A stretch of 8,094 bases of DNA from Phycisphaeraceae bacterium (GTDB lineage: Bacteria > Planctomycetota > Phycisphaerae > Phycisphaerales > Phycisphaeraceae), in contig PUNN01000176.1 of NCBI GenBank assembly GCA_003552605.1, positions 1 through 8,094 of the forward strand, given 5' to 3'. The notes below the pieces were generated by a model. That model was not told the origin of the DNA, ran no database searches, and saw nothing but the letters and a program-made list of their open reading frames with translations. Each line of letters opens with the position of its first letter. The first letter of the stretch is position 1. This document shows positions 1-5,252 of this stretch, piece after piece. The position numbers and the translations under genes are program-made.

Positions 1-44
1 ACACCGCCCGACGCTTCGCCGAGAAGTTCCTCACCGAGCAGTAA
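1..44 (+). CDS. 3' end of an unidentified upstream gene (partial)
   Basis: The frame whose codons begin at position 3 is open and ends in a TAA stop at 42-44. It gives the C-terminal residues TARRFAEKFLTEQ. The alternating charged and hydrophobic residues look like the end of an amphipathic helix, as at many protein C-termini. Only 13 residues are present, so the family cannot be named. The stop lies 40 nt before dapL on the same strand, so co-transcription with dapL is possible. No terminator-like hairpin is evident in the gap. Confidence 0.5.
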   Translation, partial: TARRFAEKFLTEQ

Positions 45-84
45 CGCACTGCTTCCAGACCCACACGCAACACCAGGGGCTGTC

Positions 85-1347
85 ATGGCCAACATCAACC
101 ACCATTACCTCAAGCTTCAGGCCGGCTACCTTTTCCCCGAGATCAGCCGGCGCATCACACAGTTCAGCGAAGCAAACCCCGATGCCGCCCTCATCCGCAT
201 GGGCATCGGCGATGTCACCGAGCCGATGCCGGCGGCGTGTGTCGAGGCGATGCAGAAGGCCCTCGCCGAGCAGGGTCATCGCGAGACGTTCAAGGGCTAT
301 GGGCCGGAACAGGGCTATCCATGGCTGCGTGAGAAGATTGCCGAGCACGATTACGCAGCCCGCGGCTGCGCGATCGAGGCCGATGAGGTCTTCATCTCCG
401 ACGGCAGCAAGTGTGATACCGGCAACATCCTCGACATTCTCACCGCCAGCAGCGACAGCAGTGGCCGGGGCAACGTCATTGCGGTGCAGGACCCGGTTTA
501 CCCGGTCTATGTCGATACCAACGTCATGGCCGGCAACACCGGTCATCCCGATGAGAACGGCGAGTACGAAGGGCTGGTGTATCTGCGGGCGAGCCGGGAA
601 AACGGGTTCGTGGCGCCGTTGCCGGATGGGCCGGTGGACGTGGCTTATCTGTGTTTCCCCAACAACCCCACCGGCTCGGTGGCCACGCGCGAGACGCTCA
701 AGCAGTGGGTCGAGCATGCCCGCCGGCATAACACGCTGCTGCTGTTCGACGCCGCCTACGAAGCATTCATCACCGATCCACATGTCCCGCACTCGATCTA
801 CGAGATCGAGGGCGCGCGGGAGGTGGCCATCGAGTTCCGGTCCTTCAGCAAGAACGCCGGCTTTACTGGAACGCGCTGCGCCTTCACCATCGTCCCTCGC
901 GACCTGATGGGGGCCACCCCCGATGGCACCCGGATCGACCTGCATCGGCTGTGGCTGCGAAGGCAGAGCACGAAGTTCAACGGGGCAAGCTACATCGTGC
1001 AGCGCGGCGCCGAGGCGGTCTATACCGATGAGGGGCGACAGCAGATCGCCGGGCTGATCCGCTTCTACCTCGAAAACGCCCGCCTCATCCGCGAAGCGCT
1101 CAAGGAACAGGGGCTGGAGGTCTACGGCGGCGTCAACGCCCCCTACGTATGGATTCGGGCACCGGAAGGTGAAGGAAGCTGGGACTTCTTCGACCGGCTG
1201 CTCAACGAGGCCCACATCGTCGGCACACCGGGCAGTGGGTTCGGCCGTTCGGGCGAAGGCTACTTCCGCCTCAGCGCCTTCAACAGCCGGGACAACGTGG
1301 AAGAAGCCCTCCGGCGAATCAGCCGGATGAAGCTGGCGGTGAGTTGA
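85..1347 (+). CDS. dapL: LL-diaminopimelate aminotransferase (DapL, EC 2.6.1.83)
   Basis: This is a cytoplasmic, PLP-dependent fold-type I aminotransferase. The family converts tetrahydrodipicolinate directly to LL-diaminopimelate with glutamate as amino donor, bypassing the DapD/DapC/DapE acylated steps, and so feeds lysine and peptidoglycan synthesis. Visible landmarks are the N-terminal NINHHYLKLQAGYLFPEI segment typical of DapL, GYGPEQGYPWLRE (71-83), the SDGSK motif (105-109), NNPTG (193-197), FDAAYEAFI with the pyridine-binding Asp222 and Tyr225, the Schiff-base Lys256 in SFSKNAGFTG, Arg264 in TGTRCAF, and the carboxylate-binding Arg395 in YFRLSAF. At 420 residues it is close to the usual length of about 400-410. 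The ATG at 85 has an AGGGG ribosome site at 75-79, spaced 5 nt. The catalytic residues are intact, so an active enzyme is expected. DapL rather than a general aspartate aminotransferase is called because of the N-terminal and SDGSK motifs. Confidence 0.96.
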   Translation: MANINHHYLKLQAGYLFPEISRRITQFSEANPDAALIRMGIGDVTEPMPAACVEAMQKALAEQGHRETFKGYGPEQGYPWLREKIAEHDYAARGCAIEADEVFISDGSKCDTGNILDILTASSDSSGRGNVIAVQDPVYPVYVDTNVMAGNTGHPDENGEYEGLVYLRASRENGFVAPLPDGPVDVAYLCFPNNPTGSVATRETLKQWVEHARRHNTLLLFDAAYEAFITDPHVPHSIYEIEGAREVAIEFRSFSKNAGFTGTRCAFTIVPRDLMGATPDGTRIDLHRLWLRRQSTKFNGASYIVQRGAEAVYTDEGRQQIAGLIRFYLENARLIREALKEQGLEVYGGVNAPYVWIRAPEGEGSWDFFDRLLNEAHIVGTPGSGFGRSGEGYFRLSAFNSRDNVEEALRRISRMKLAVS

Positions 1348-1364
1348 AAGGCAGGCAGAAGGGT

Positions 1365-1823
1365 ATGGAAGATTTCGATTTCAACCGTGAGATCCCGGAG
1401 TTTCTCGCCGACTGCCGCACCGCCTCGCTGGCCACGGTCGGCCCTGATGGCAGGCCGCACGCAGCGAACGTGCAGTATGTCCACGATGAATCGCTGAAGC
1501 TCTACTTCGTATCGAGTTCGGAATCGGCCCACAGCCGCCACGTCGGCGATGGCGCCCCCGTCGCCGCAACCATCTACGCCCGCAACGATCAGCCGGACCA
1601 TATCCGTGGCGTTCAGATTCACGGTGTCTGCCGGCCGGTACACGATGAGACGGCAATGAACCGCGTGTGGGAGTTGTATGTCGAGAAATTCGCCTTCGCC
1701 CAAACCTACCCCATGCGACGGACCATCGAGAGTCAACAGTTCTACGAACTGACCCCGCACTGGATGCGATGGATCGACAACAGGCGCGGCTTCGGCTGGA
1801 AGGTCGAGCGCGAGTTGGATTGA
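1365..1823 (+). CDS. YhbP/UPF0306-like split-barrel flavin-binding protein (PNPOx-like superfamily)
   Basis: This is a small cytoplasmic protein of 152 residues if it starts at the ATG at 1365. It resembles the pyridoxamine-phosphate-oxidase-like FMN-binding split barrel. The order fits E. coli YhbP as I recall it: an N-terminal helix, strands around SLATVGPDGRPHAANVQYV (21-39), LKLYFVSSSESAHSRHV (44-60, the usual flavin-phosphate region), HIRGVQIHGVCRPV (79-92), a helical insert, and a terminal WIDNRRGFGWK (136-146). Members bind FMN or a related cofactor, and many have no known substrate. The gene begins 17 nt after dapL. An in-frame TTG at 1344 overlapping the dapL stop would add seven residues (MKGRQKG). 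ATG 1365 is preferred because the homologous region starts there, although the AGAAGGG at 1357-1363 lies too close to be an ideal ribosome site and AGG at 1353-1355 is the better-spaced candidate. Do not read it as PdxH: it is short and lacks that family's C-terminal signature. Confidence 0.82.
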   Translation: MEDFDFNREIPEFLADCRTASLATVGPDGRPHAANVQYVHDESLKLYFVSSSESAHSRHVGDGAPVAATIYARNDQPDHIRGVQIHGVCRPVHDETAMNRVWELYVEKFAFAQTYPMRRTIESQQFYELTPHWMRWIDNRRGFGWKVERELD

Positions 1824-1879
1824 CCCGGCCGCTCAGCACTGCCCACCGCCCCCCTCGCTGCTTTCGTGGCAGGCAAGCC

Positions 1880-1887
1880 GGTGAGAG
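1880..1887 (+). promoter_or_regulatory. Ribosome binding site of the glycosyltransferase gene
   Basis: GGTGAGAG lies 9 nt before the ATG at 1897. It supports that start over the in-frame ATGs at 1912, 1915 and 1921, which have no comparable purine-rich stretch in front of them. Confidence 0.5.
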
Positions 1888-1896
1888 CGGGCCGCG

Positions 1897-2844
1897 ATGC
1901 GCCCCTGGATCATGATGCCCATGGCACAGCTCACCGTTGCGATCTGCACCTACCGACGCTACGAGTTGCTGCAAAGCACCCTGGCCTCCCTCGCCGCTTG
2001 CAGGCGGCCGGGTATCGACTGGCAACTGCTGGTGGTGGACAACGCCTGCGATCCGCGGATTGAAGCGCTGGCCCACTCGTTCACCGACCGGCTTCCCCTG
2101 TGTTACCTGTCCGAATCCCGGCTCGGGGCAAGCTGGGCCCGCAACCGCGCCACGCGTGAGGCCGCAGCGCCCATCATCCTCTTCACCGATGACGATGTGA
2201 CTTTCGACCCGGACTGGCTGGTGCGGATGTGGCAGGCGGCCATTGACCATCCCGAATGCGCCTTCTGGGGCGGCCGGGTTGAGCCGGTATGGGAGCAACC
2301 GCCGCCGGCATGGTTCAACCCCGCGCTGTGCCCCACCCTCGCCGATGCCATCGTCCAGTATGATCGCGGCCGCGGCTCGCGGCCTTGGGACCCCGAACGC
2401 GACCCTCCCTTTTACACGGCGAATCTGGCCCTCCGCACGGATGCCATCGCTGCCGCCGGCTACTTCGACACCACCGTGGGCCACCGCGGCGACCACCGGA
2501 TGGGCATGGAAGACAGCCTGATGGTCAAGGCCATCGCCGCCGCGGGCGGCCCCGGCTGGTACGTGGCCGACGCCGTGGTCCACCACCCCGTGCCCAGCGA
2601 GCGGCTGACGCGCGGGTACCTCCGCCGCTTCGCCCTTCGCCAGGCTTGGCTGAGCACCCGCATCCACCGGGGGCACCGGGCCGTGCCCACATGGTTCTAC
2701 CGCACCACAGCGGGACGAATGGCCGAGGGCCTGCGACTCTGGAGCCGCGGCGTCGCCCGGCGGGATCCCGGCACCGCCTTCGCGGGTGAGTTCACCACCC
2801 TTTCCGCCGCGGCCCGCATCGGCTGCGCCCTGATGCGGCTGTGA
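1897..2844 (+). CDS. Family 2 glycosyltransferase (GT-A fold)
   Basis: This 315-residue protein is predicted to transfer a sugar from a nucleotide-activated donor to a glycan or lipid-linked acceptor at the cytoplasmic face of the membrane. It shows the GT2 layout: a first Rossmann-like strand LTVAICTYRRYELL (12-25), LLVVDNACD (45-52) for nucleotide contact, SRLGASWARNRA (74-85), a metal-binding triple aspartate D98-D100 in ILFTDDDVTFDPDWL, FWGGRVEPVWEQPPPAWF (123-140), FYTANLALR (172-180), and the ED pair E205-D206 in GMEDSLMVKAI, the usual acceptor-activating position. A VVHHPVPSERLTRGYLRRFALRQA segment (227-250) follows. No membrane helix is evident, so it is probably soluble or peripheral. 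It begins 73 nt after the flavin protein. No flippase, polymerase or other glycosyltransferase lies nearby, so the product (exopolysaccharide, glycolipid or glycoprotein) cannot be assigned. Confidence 0.93.
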   Translation: MRPWIMMPMAQLTVAICTYRRYELLQSTLASLAACRRPGIDWQLLVVDNACDPRIEALAHSFTDRLPLCYLSESRLGASWARNRATREAAAPIILFTDDDVTFDPDWLVRMWQAAIDHPECAFWGGRVEPVWEQPPPAWFNPALCPTLADAIVQYDRGRGSRPWDPERDPPFYTANLALRTDAIAAAGYFDTTVGHRGDHRMGMEDSLMVKAIAAAGGPGWYVADAVVHHPVPSERLTRGYLRRFALRQAWLSTRIHRGHRAVPTWFYRTTAGRMAEGLRLWSRGVARRDPGTAFAGEFTTLSAAARIGCALMRL

Positions 2845-2855
2845 GCAGTCCGTGT

Positions 2856-2903
2856 GGCTGCCTGCGCGGTCCCGCAGGTGCGCAGCCTGGTCGATCCGTT
2901 TTT
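2856..2903 (+). terminator. Candidate Rho-independent terminator after the glycosyltransferase
   Basis: A hairpin begins 11 nt after the TGA of the glycosyltransferase. GGCTG (2856-2860) pairs with CAGCC (2883-2887). Inside it, CCTGCG (2861-2866) pairs perfectly with CGCAGG (2873-2878) around a six-base loop, leaving a 4-nt bulge at 2879-2882. A run of five T follows at 2899-2903. The T run is about 11 nt from the stem base, further than in a classical terminator, so the assignment is tentative. The position, at the end of a three-gene run and before a 205-bp gap, fits termination. Confidence 0.4.
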
Positions 2904-3049
2904 CAGCTCATATGGAGCAAGATACCTGAAACTTTACCGTGATTATGGCTGCAACAATGCTCACCGCGGTCTGGTAGGCTGGCCGGCCACGAAGTTTTCA
3001 CGCCCCCGTCCGCCGCGGCTGCTAAGCTTGATGGAGCCGGATACCGGCT

Positions 3050-4975
3050 GTGACCGATAACACCCCGACCGGGCCGCACCGGCCCGGCAGGATCCGGTTC
3101 GAGAGATGGACCGTGCCCGAATTCACCACCGCCCAAAGCAACCCCCCTGCCGGGTCCAATCCGGCCGCGCCCGAGCACCGTTCCGACAAGAGCGGCAAGT
3201 CAGGCGGCGGGGTTGAGTTGCCGACCGATGTGCAACTGACCGACATCATCAGCCCCCAGTCACTTCAGGAAATCCAGGATGGCTTCGCCGCGCTGACCCG
3301 GCTCAAGACCGAAATCGTCGACGGTTCGGGCGAGCCGATTACAGAGCCGACCGAATTCGAGCAGCGTACGCTCTCCGACCTCACCCTCGACTGGCTGATC
3401 GACGGCGATGAGCAGATGTCCGATGGTGGCGAGCCGCTCACGGCCCCTATCGTCGTCGAGGGCCACCGGCTTGGCTCGATCCGGATTGAAAGCCACCAGC
3501 CTTCGGGTGTGCCCGCCTCGCCGGCGAAGGTGGCCCAGTTCCGCCAGAAGATCGCCCACCTGCCGCTGACGGAGGCCCAGATCGACGAGATCGTAGAGGC
3601 CGCGAGTCAGTGCTGGGGGTTCAACAGGGCGGCGGGTGTGCAGTTTCTGGACGTGCTGGCCAACAACCTCGCGCGGCTGTGCTATCAGGAGTTCCAGCTC
3701 CGCCAGCGGGTGGAAGAGCTGAGCGCGCTGTACAAGCTCAGCACCGTGCTCGCAGCCCACCGGGATGTGCAGCAGATCCTCGACACCGCCGCGCGCTCAG
3801 CCGCTGATGTGCTCGGGGTGCGAAGCTCGGCCATCCGCCTGTACAACCCCGACACCGATGAAATGCTGGTCTATGCGGGGCACAACCTCTCGGAGGCCTA
3901 TCTCGCCCGCGGGCCGTTAACGCTCAGTGAAAGCGAGCTTTTCAGCGCGGCGATGCGCGGGCAGGTGGTGTATGTCGCGGACATGCAGAACGATCCGCGC
4001 GTCAAGTACCGCGAGGCGGCGAAGCAGGAAGGGCTGGTTTCGGCCCTGTTTGCGGGGATGGTCTACCAGGACCAGCCCATCGGGGTGATCCAGCTTTTCA
4101 CCGATTATCGCCGCGCTTTCAGCCCGTTCGAGATCAATCTCGTGCGGGCGATGGCGCAGCTTCTCGCCGCGGCGATCGAAAACGCCCAGCTCGAGGCCAA
4201 GCGGCGCGAGAACGAGGATGTGCAGCGCCAGCTCCAGATCGCAGCACAGGTGCAGCAGCGGATGCTGCCGAGCAAGCCGCCGCGGATCGACCCGTTCGAG
4301 ATCGCCGCGCGGTACGTGCCCTGCTTCGAGCTCGGCGGCGATTTCTATGACTTCATCCGCCTCGATGGTCACCTCGGCATCGCCGTGGGGGATGTGGTGG
4401 GCAAGGGCATCGCCGCGAGCCTGCTGATGGCCATGGTCCGCGCCAGTCTGCGGGCCTATGCCCAGGATGTCTATGACCTCGATGAGATCATCCAGCGGGT
4501 GAACGTCGCGCTGACCCGCGACACACTCGACGGTGAGTTCGCCACGCTCTGGTACGGTGTGCTCGACCCGCAACGACTGCGACTGACCTACTGCAATGCC
4601 GGGCACGAACCGGCCCTGCTGCTGCGCGATGGGCAGGTGGAATCGCTCAGTTGTGGCGGGATGATCGTGGGGGTGGATCGGCATCAGAGCTATCAGCGGA
4701 GCGTCATCGACCTGCTTCCCGGTGACTGCCTGCTGACGTTTACAGATGGCCTGTGCGATGCCACCAACTTCGAGGGAGACCGTTACAGCCGACAGCGTGT
4801 GGTCGAGACATTCAAGGCCGTGGCCGACCGGCCGGCCAATGACATCCTCAACCACGTGCTGTGGGAGATGCGGCGCTACATCGGGCTAAACCGCGCGGCC
4901 GATGACACCACGATCGTCGTCGTGAAGGTTCGGGAAGGGTCCGGCCCGCGGCCTGATCCGGACGAGGAAACGTAA
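3050..4975 (+). CDS. SpoIIE/RsbU-type PP2C phosphatase with PocR-like and GAF sensor domains
   Basis: This 641-residue cytoplasmic signalling protein is predicted to dephosphorylate a Ser/Thr-phosphorylated partner, typically an anti-anti-sigma (STAS) protein. Residues 1-58 are polar, Pro/Gly-rich and probably disordered. Residues 62-150 resemble a PocR sensor (LQEIQDGFAALTRLKTEIVD, then APIVVEGHRLGSIRI) but lack its usual cysteines. A helical linker (about 170-235) leads to a GAF domain (238-378) and a short coiled coil (about 375-405). The phosphatase domain (412-628) carries GGDFYDF with D431, GDVVGKG with D448, NAGHEPALLL (516-525), FTDGLCDA with D566, and AADDTTIVVV with D618/D619. The expected metal ligands are therefore present and activity is likely. 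The start is uncertain: GTG 3050 has a GGAG at 3033-3036, 13 nt upstream, while the in-frame GTG at 3113 has GAGAG at 3101-3105 and would remove 21 poorly conserved residues. No kinase, STAS protein or sigma factor is encoded nearby, so the partner is unknown. Confidence 0.92.
   Translation: MTDNTPTGPHRPGRIRFERWTVPEFTTAQSNPPAGSNPAAPEHRSDKSGKSGGGVELPTDVQLTDIISPQSLQEIQDGFAALTRLKTEIVDGSGEPITEPTEFEQRTLSDLTLDWLIDGDEQMSDGGEPLTAPIVVEGHRLGSIRIESHQPSGVPASPAKVAQFRQKIAHLPLTEAQIDEIVEAASQCWGFNRAAGVQFLDVLANNLARLCYQEFQLRQRVEELSALYKLSTVLAAHRDVQQILDTAARSAADVLGVRSSAIRLYNPDTDEMLVYAGHNLSEAYLARGPLTLSESELFSAAMRGQVVYVADMQNDPRVKYREAAKQEGLVSALFAGMVYQDQPIGVIQLFTDYRRAFSPFEINLVRAMAQLLAAAIENAQLEAKRRENEDVQRQLQIAAQVQQRMLPSKPPRIDPFEIAARYVPCFELGGDFYDFIRLDGHLGIAVGDVVGKGIAASLLMAMVRASLRAYAQDVYDLDEIIQRVNVALTRDTLDGEFATLWYGVLDPQRLRLTYCNAGHEPALLLRDGQVESLSCGGMIVGVDRHQSYQRSVIDLLPGDCLLTFTDGLCDATNFEGDRYSRQRVVETFKAVADRPANDILNHVLWEMRRYIGLNRAADDTTIVVVKVREGSGPRPDPDEET
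3069..3087 (+). other. Perfect 8-bp GC stem-loop near the phosphatase start
   Basis: CCGGGCCG (3069-3076) and CGGCCCGG (3080-3087) are exact reverse complements around a CAC loop. It lies about 20 nt inside the gene if translation starts at GTG 3050, and 25 nt upstream if it starts at GTG 3113. No T run follows, so it is not an intrinsic terminator. It could slow initiation or be leader structure. High local GC makes chance pairing fairly likely. Confidence 0.35.
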
Positions 4976-4997
4976 ACAGCCGCCCCGGACCGATATC

Positions 4998-5012
4998 TGG
5001 CCACGATGCCCG
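4998..5012 (+). repeat. 15-bp direct repeat, left copy
   Basis: TGGCCACGATGCCCG here is repeated exactly at 5219-5233. Both copies are preceded by CCGAT, with four extra bases in the left copy. The repeat begins 22 nt after the phosphatase stop, and its last five bases overlap the left arm of the large inverted repeat. Confidence 0.75.
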
Positions 5013-5049
5013 GCTGGGTGCATGACACGTATCGCGGCTGGTCGCCTGG

Positions 5050-5094
5050 GCCCTCACTCCCCGCTCCCCTTGGGAGAGGGGCCGGGGTGAGGGC
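5050..5094 (-). repeat. GC-rich palindromic repeat unit, copy 1 (minus orientation)
   Basis: GCCCTCAC (5050-5057) pairs exactly with GTGAGGGC (5087-5094). Inside, CTCCC (5064-5068) pairs with GGGAG (5072-5076). Read on the minus strand it begins CCCTCACCCCGGCCCCTCTC and matches the unit at 5120-5153. From memory, repeats of the form CCCTCACCCC, pyrimidine-rich spacer, GGGGAGAGGG recur in many GC-rich bacterial genomes; this was not checked by search. Confidence 0.65.
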
Positions 5095-5119
5095 TGGTTC
5101 GGACGGGCCCCGCGCGTTT

Positions 5120-5153
5120 CCCCTCACCCCAGCCCTCTGCCAAGGGGAGAGGG
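5120..5153 (+). repeat. GC-rich palindromic repeat unit, copy 2 (plus orientation)
   Basis: The unit begins CCCCTCACCCCAGCCCTCT and ends AAGGGGAGAGGG. CCCTCT (5133-5138) pairs with AGAGGG (5148-5153), forming a short hairpin. It is the inverted partner of the unit at 5050-5094, about 26 nt away, so the two can form either two local hairpins or one long one. Confidence 0.65.
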
Positions 5154-5218
5154 GGCAAAAGGCGTTACGCGGCGCGTGTCATGCACCCTGCCCGGCTCGA
5201 TGACGCCCCCACACCCGA

Positions 5219-5233
5219 TGGCCACGATGCCCG
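5219..5233 (+). repeat. 15-bp direct repeat, right copy
   Basis: This is the exact second copy of TGGCCACGATGCCCG at 4998-5012. It lies 22 nt beyond the right arm of the large inverted repeat and directly before the TATACT motif of the nucleotidyltransferase gene. The asymmetric placement argues against a simple target-site duplication of the 5008-5196 element. Confidence 0.75.
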
Positions 5234-5239
5234 ACCGGC

Positions 5240-5245
5240 TATACT
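5240..5245 (+). promoter_or_regulatory. Candidate -10 element (TATACT) of the nucleotidyltransferase gene
   Basis: TATACT is a good match to the housekeeping -10 consensus in an otherwise GC-rich stretch. It ends 7 nt before the ATG at 5253, which puts the expected transcription start at or next to that ATG and implies a leaderless mRNA. No convincing -35 hexamer lies 16-18 nt upstream; the 15-bp direct repeat occupies that region. Confidence 0.4.
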
Positions 5246-5252
5246 CGCCCCG

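Larger units (their letters stand above)
5008..5196. repeat. 189-bp composite inverted repeat (MITE/REP-like element)
   Basis: The outer 22-bp arms, 5008-5029 and 5175-5196, are reverse complements at 20 of 22 positions and share the core GGGTGCATGACACG. Pairing continues inward with gaps: CGCG 5033-5036 with CGCG 5168-5171, CGCC 5043-5046 with GGCG 5161-5164, and then the GC-rich arms 5066-5093 against 5121-5147, which match except for about three positions including one indel. The central loop is 5094-5119. The whole segment could therefore fold as one long imperfect hairpin in RNA or as a cruciform in DNA. No reading frame for a transposase is present, so any movement would depend on a protein encoded elsewhere. 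It lies between two same-strand genes and could also separate their transcripts. The class (MITE, REP-type palindrome or structural element) cannot be decided from one copy. Confidence 0.7.

Noticed and set aside
31..1215. Long minus-strand open frame opposite dapL
   Set aside because: It is antisense to a clearly recognisable aminotransferase, and its translation shows no family motif. Long antisense frames are expected in GC-rich coding DNA.
1824..1896. Inverted pairing CCGGC (1826-1830) with GCCGG (1877-1881) and CTGCC with GGCAG inside
   Set aside because: The stems are short and interrupted by a large loop, the right arm overlaps the ribosome site, and no T run follows. Chance pairing in GC-rich DNA is the simpler explanation.
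1381..2676. 431-codon minus-strand open frame across the flavin protein and glycosyltransferase genes
   Set aside because: It spans two genes with clear family motifs, is rich in Arg, Gly, Ala and Pro, and shows no recognisable domain.
2854..3060. Possible 68-codon gene in the gap before the phosphatase
   Set aside because: It overlaps the candidate terminator hairpin, has no ribosome site, and its translation looks like noncoding DNA.
5006..5203. Possible 65-codon gene across the palindrome
   Set aside because: Its translation consists of low-complexity residues encoded by the inverted repeats, so it is repeat DNA rather than a gene.
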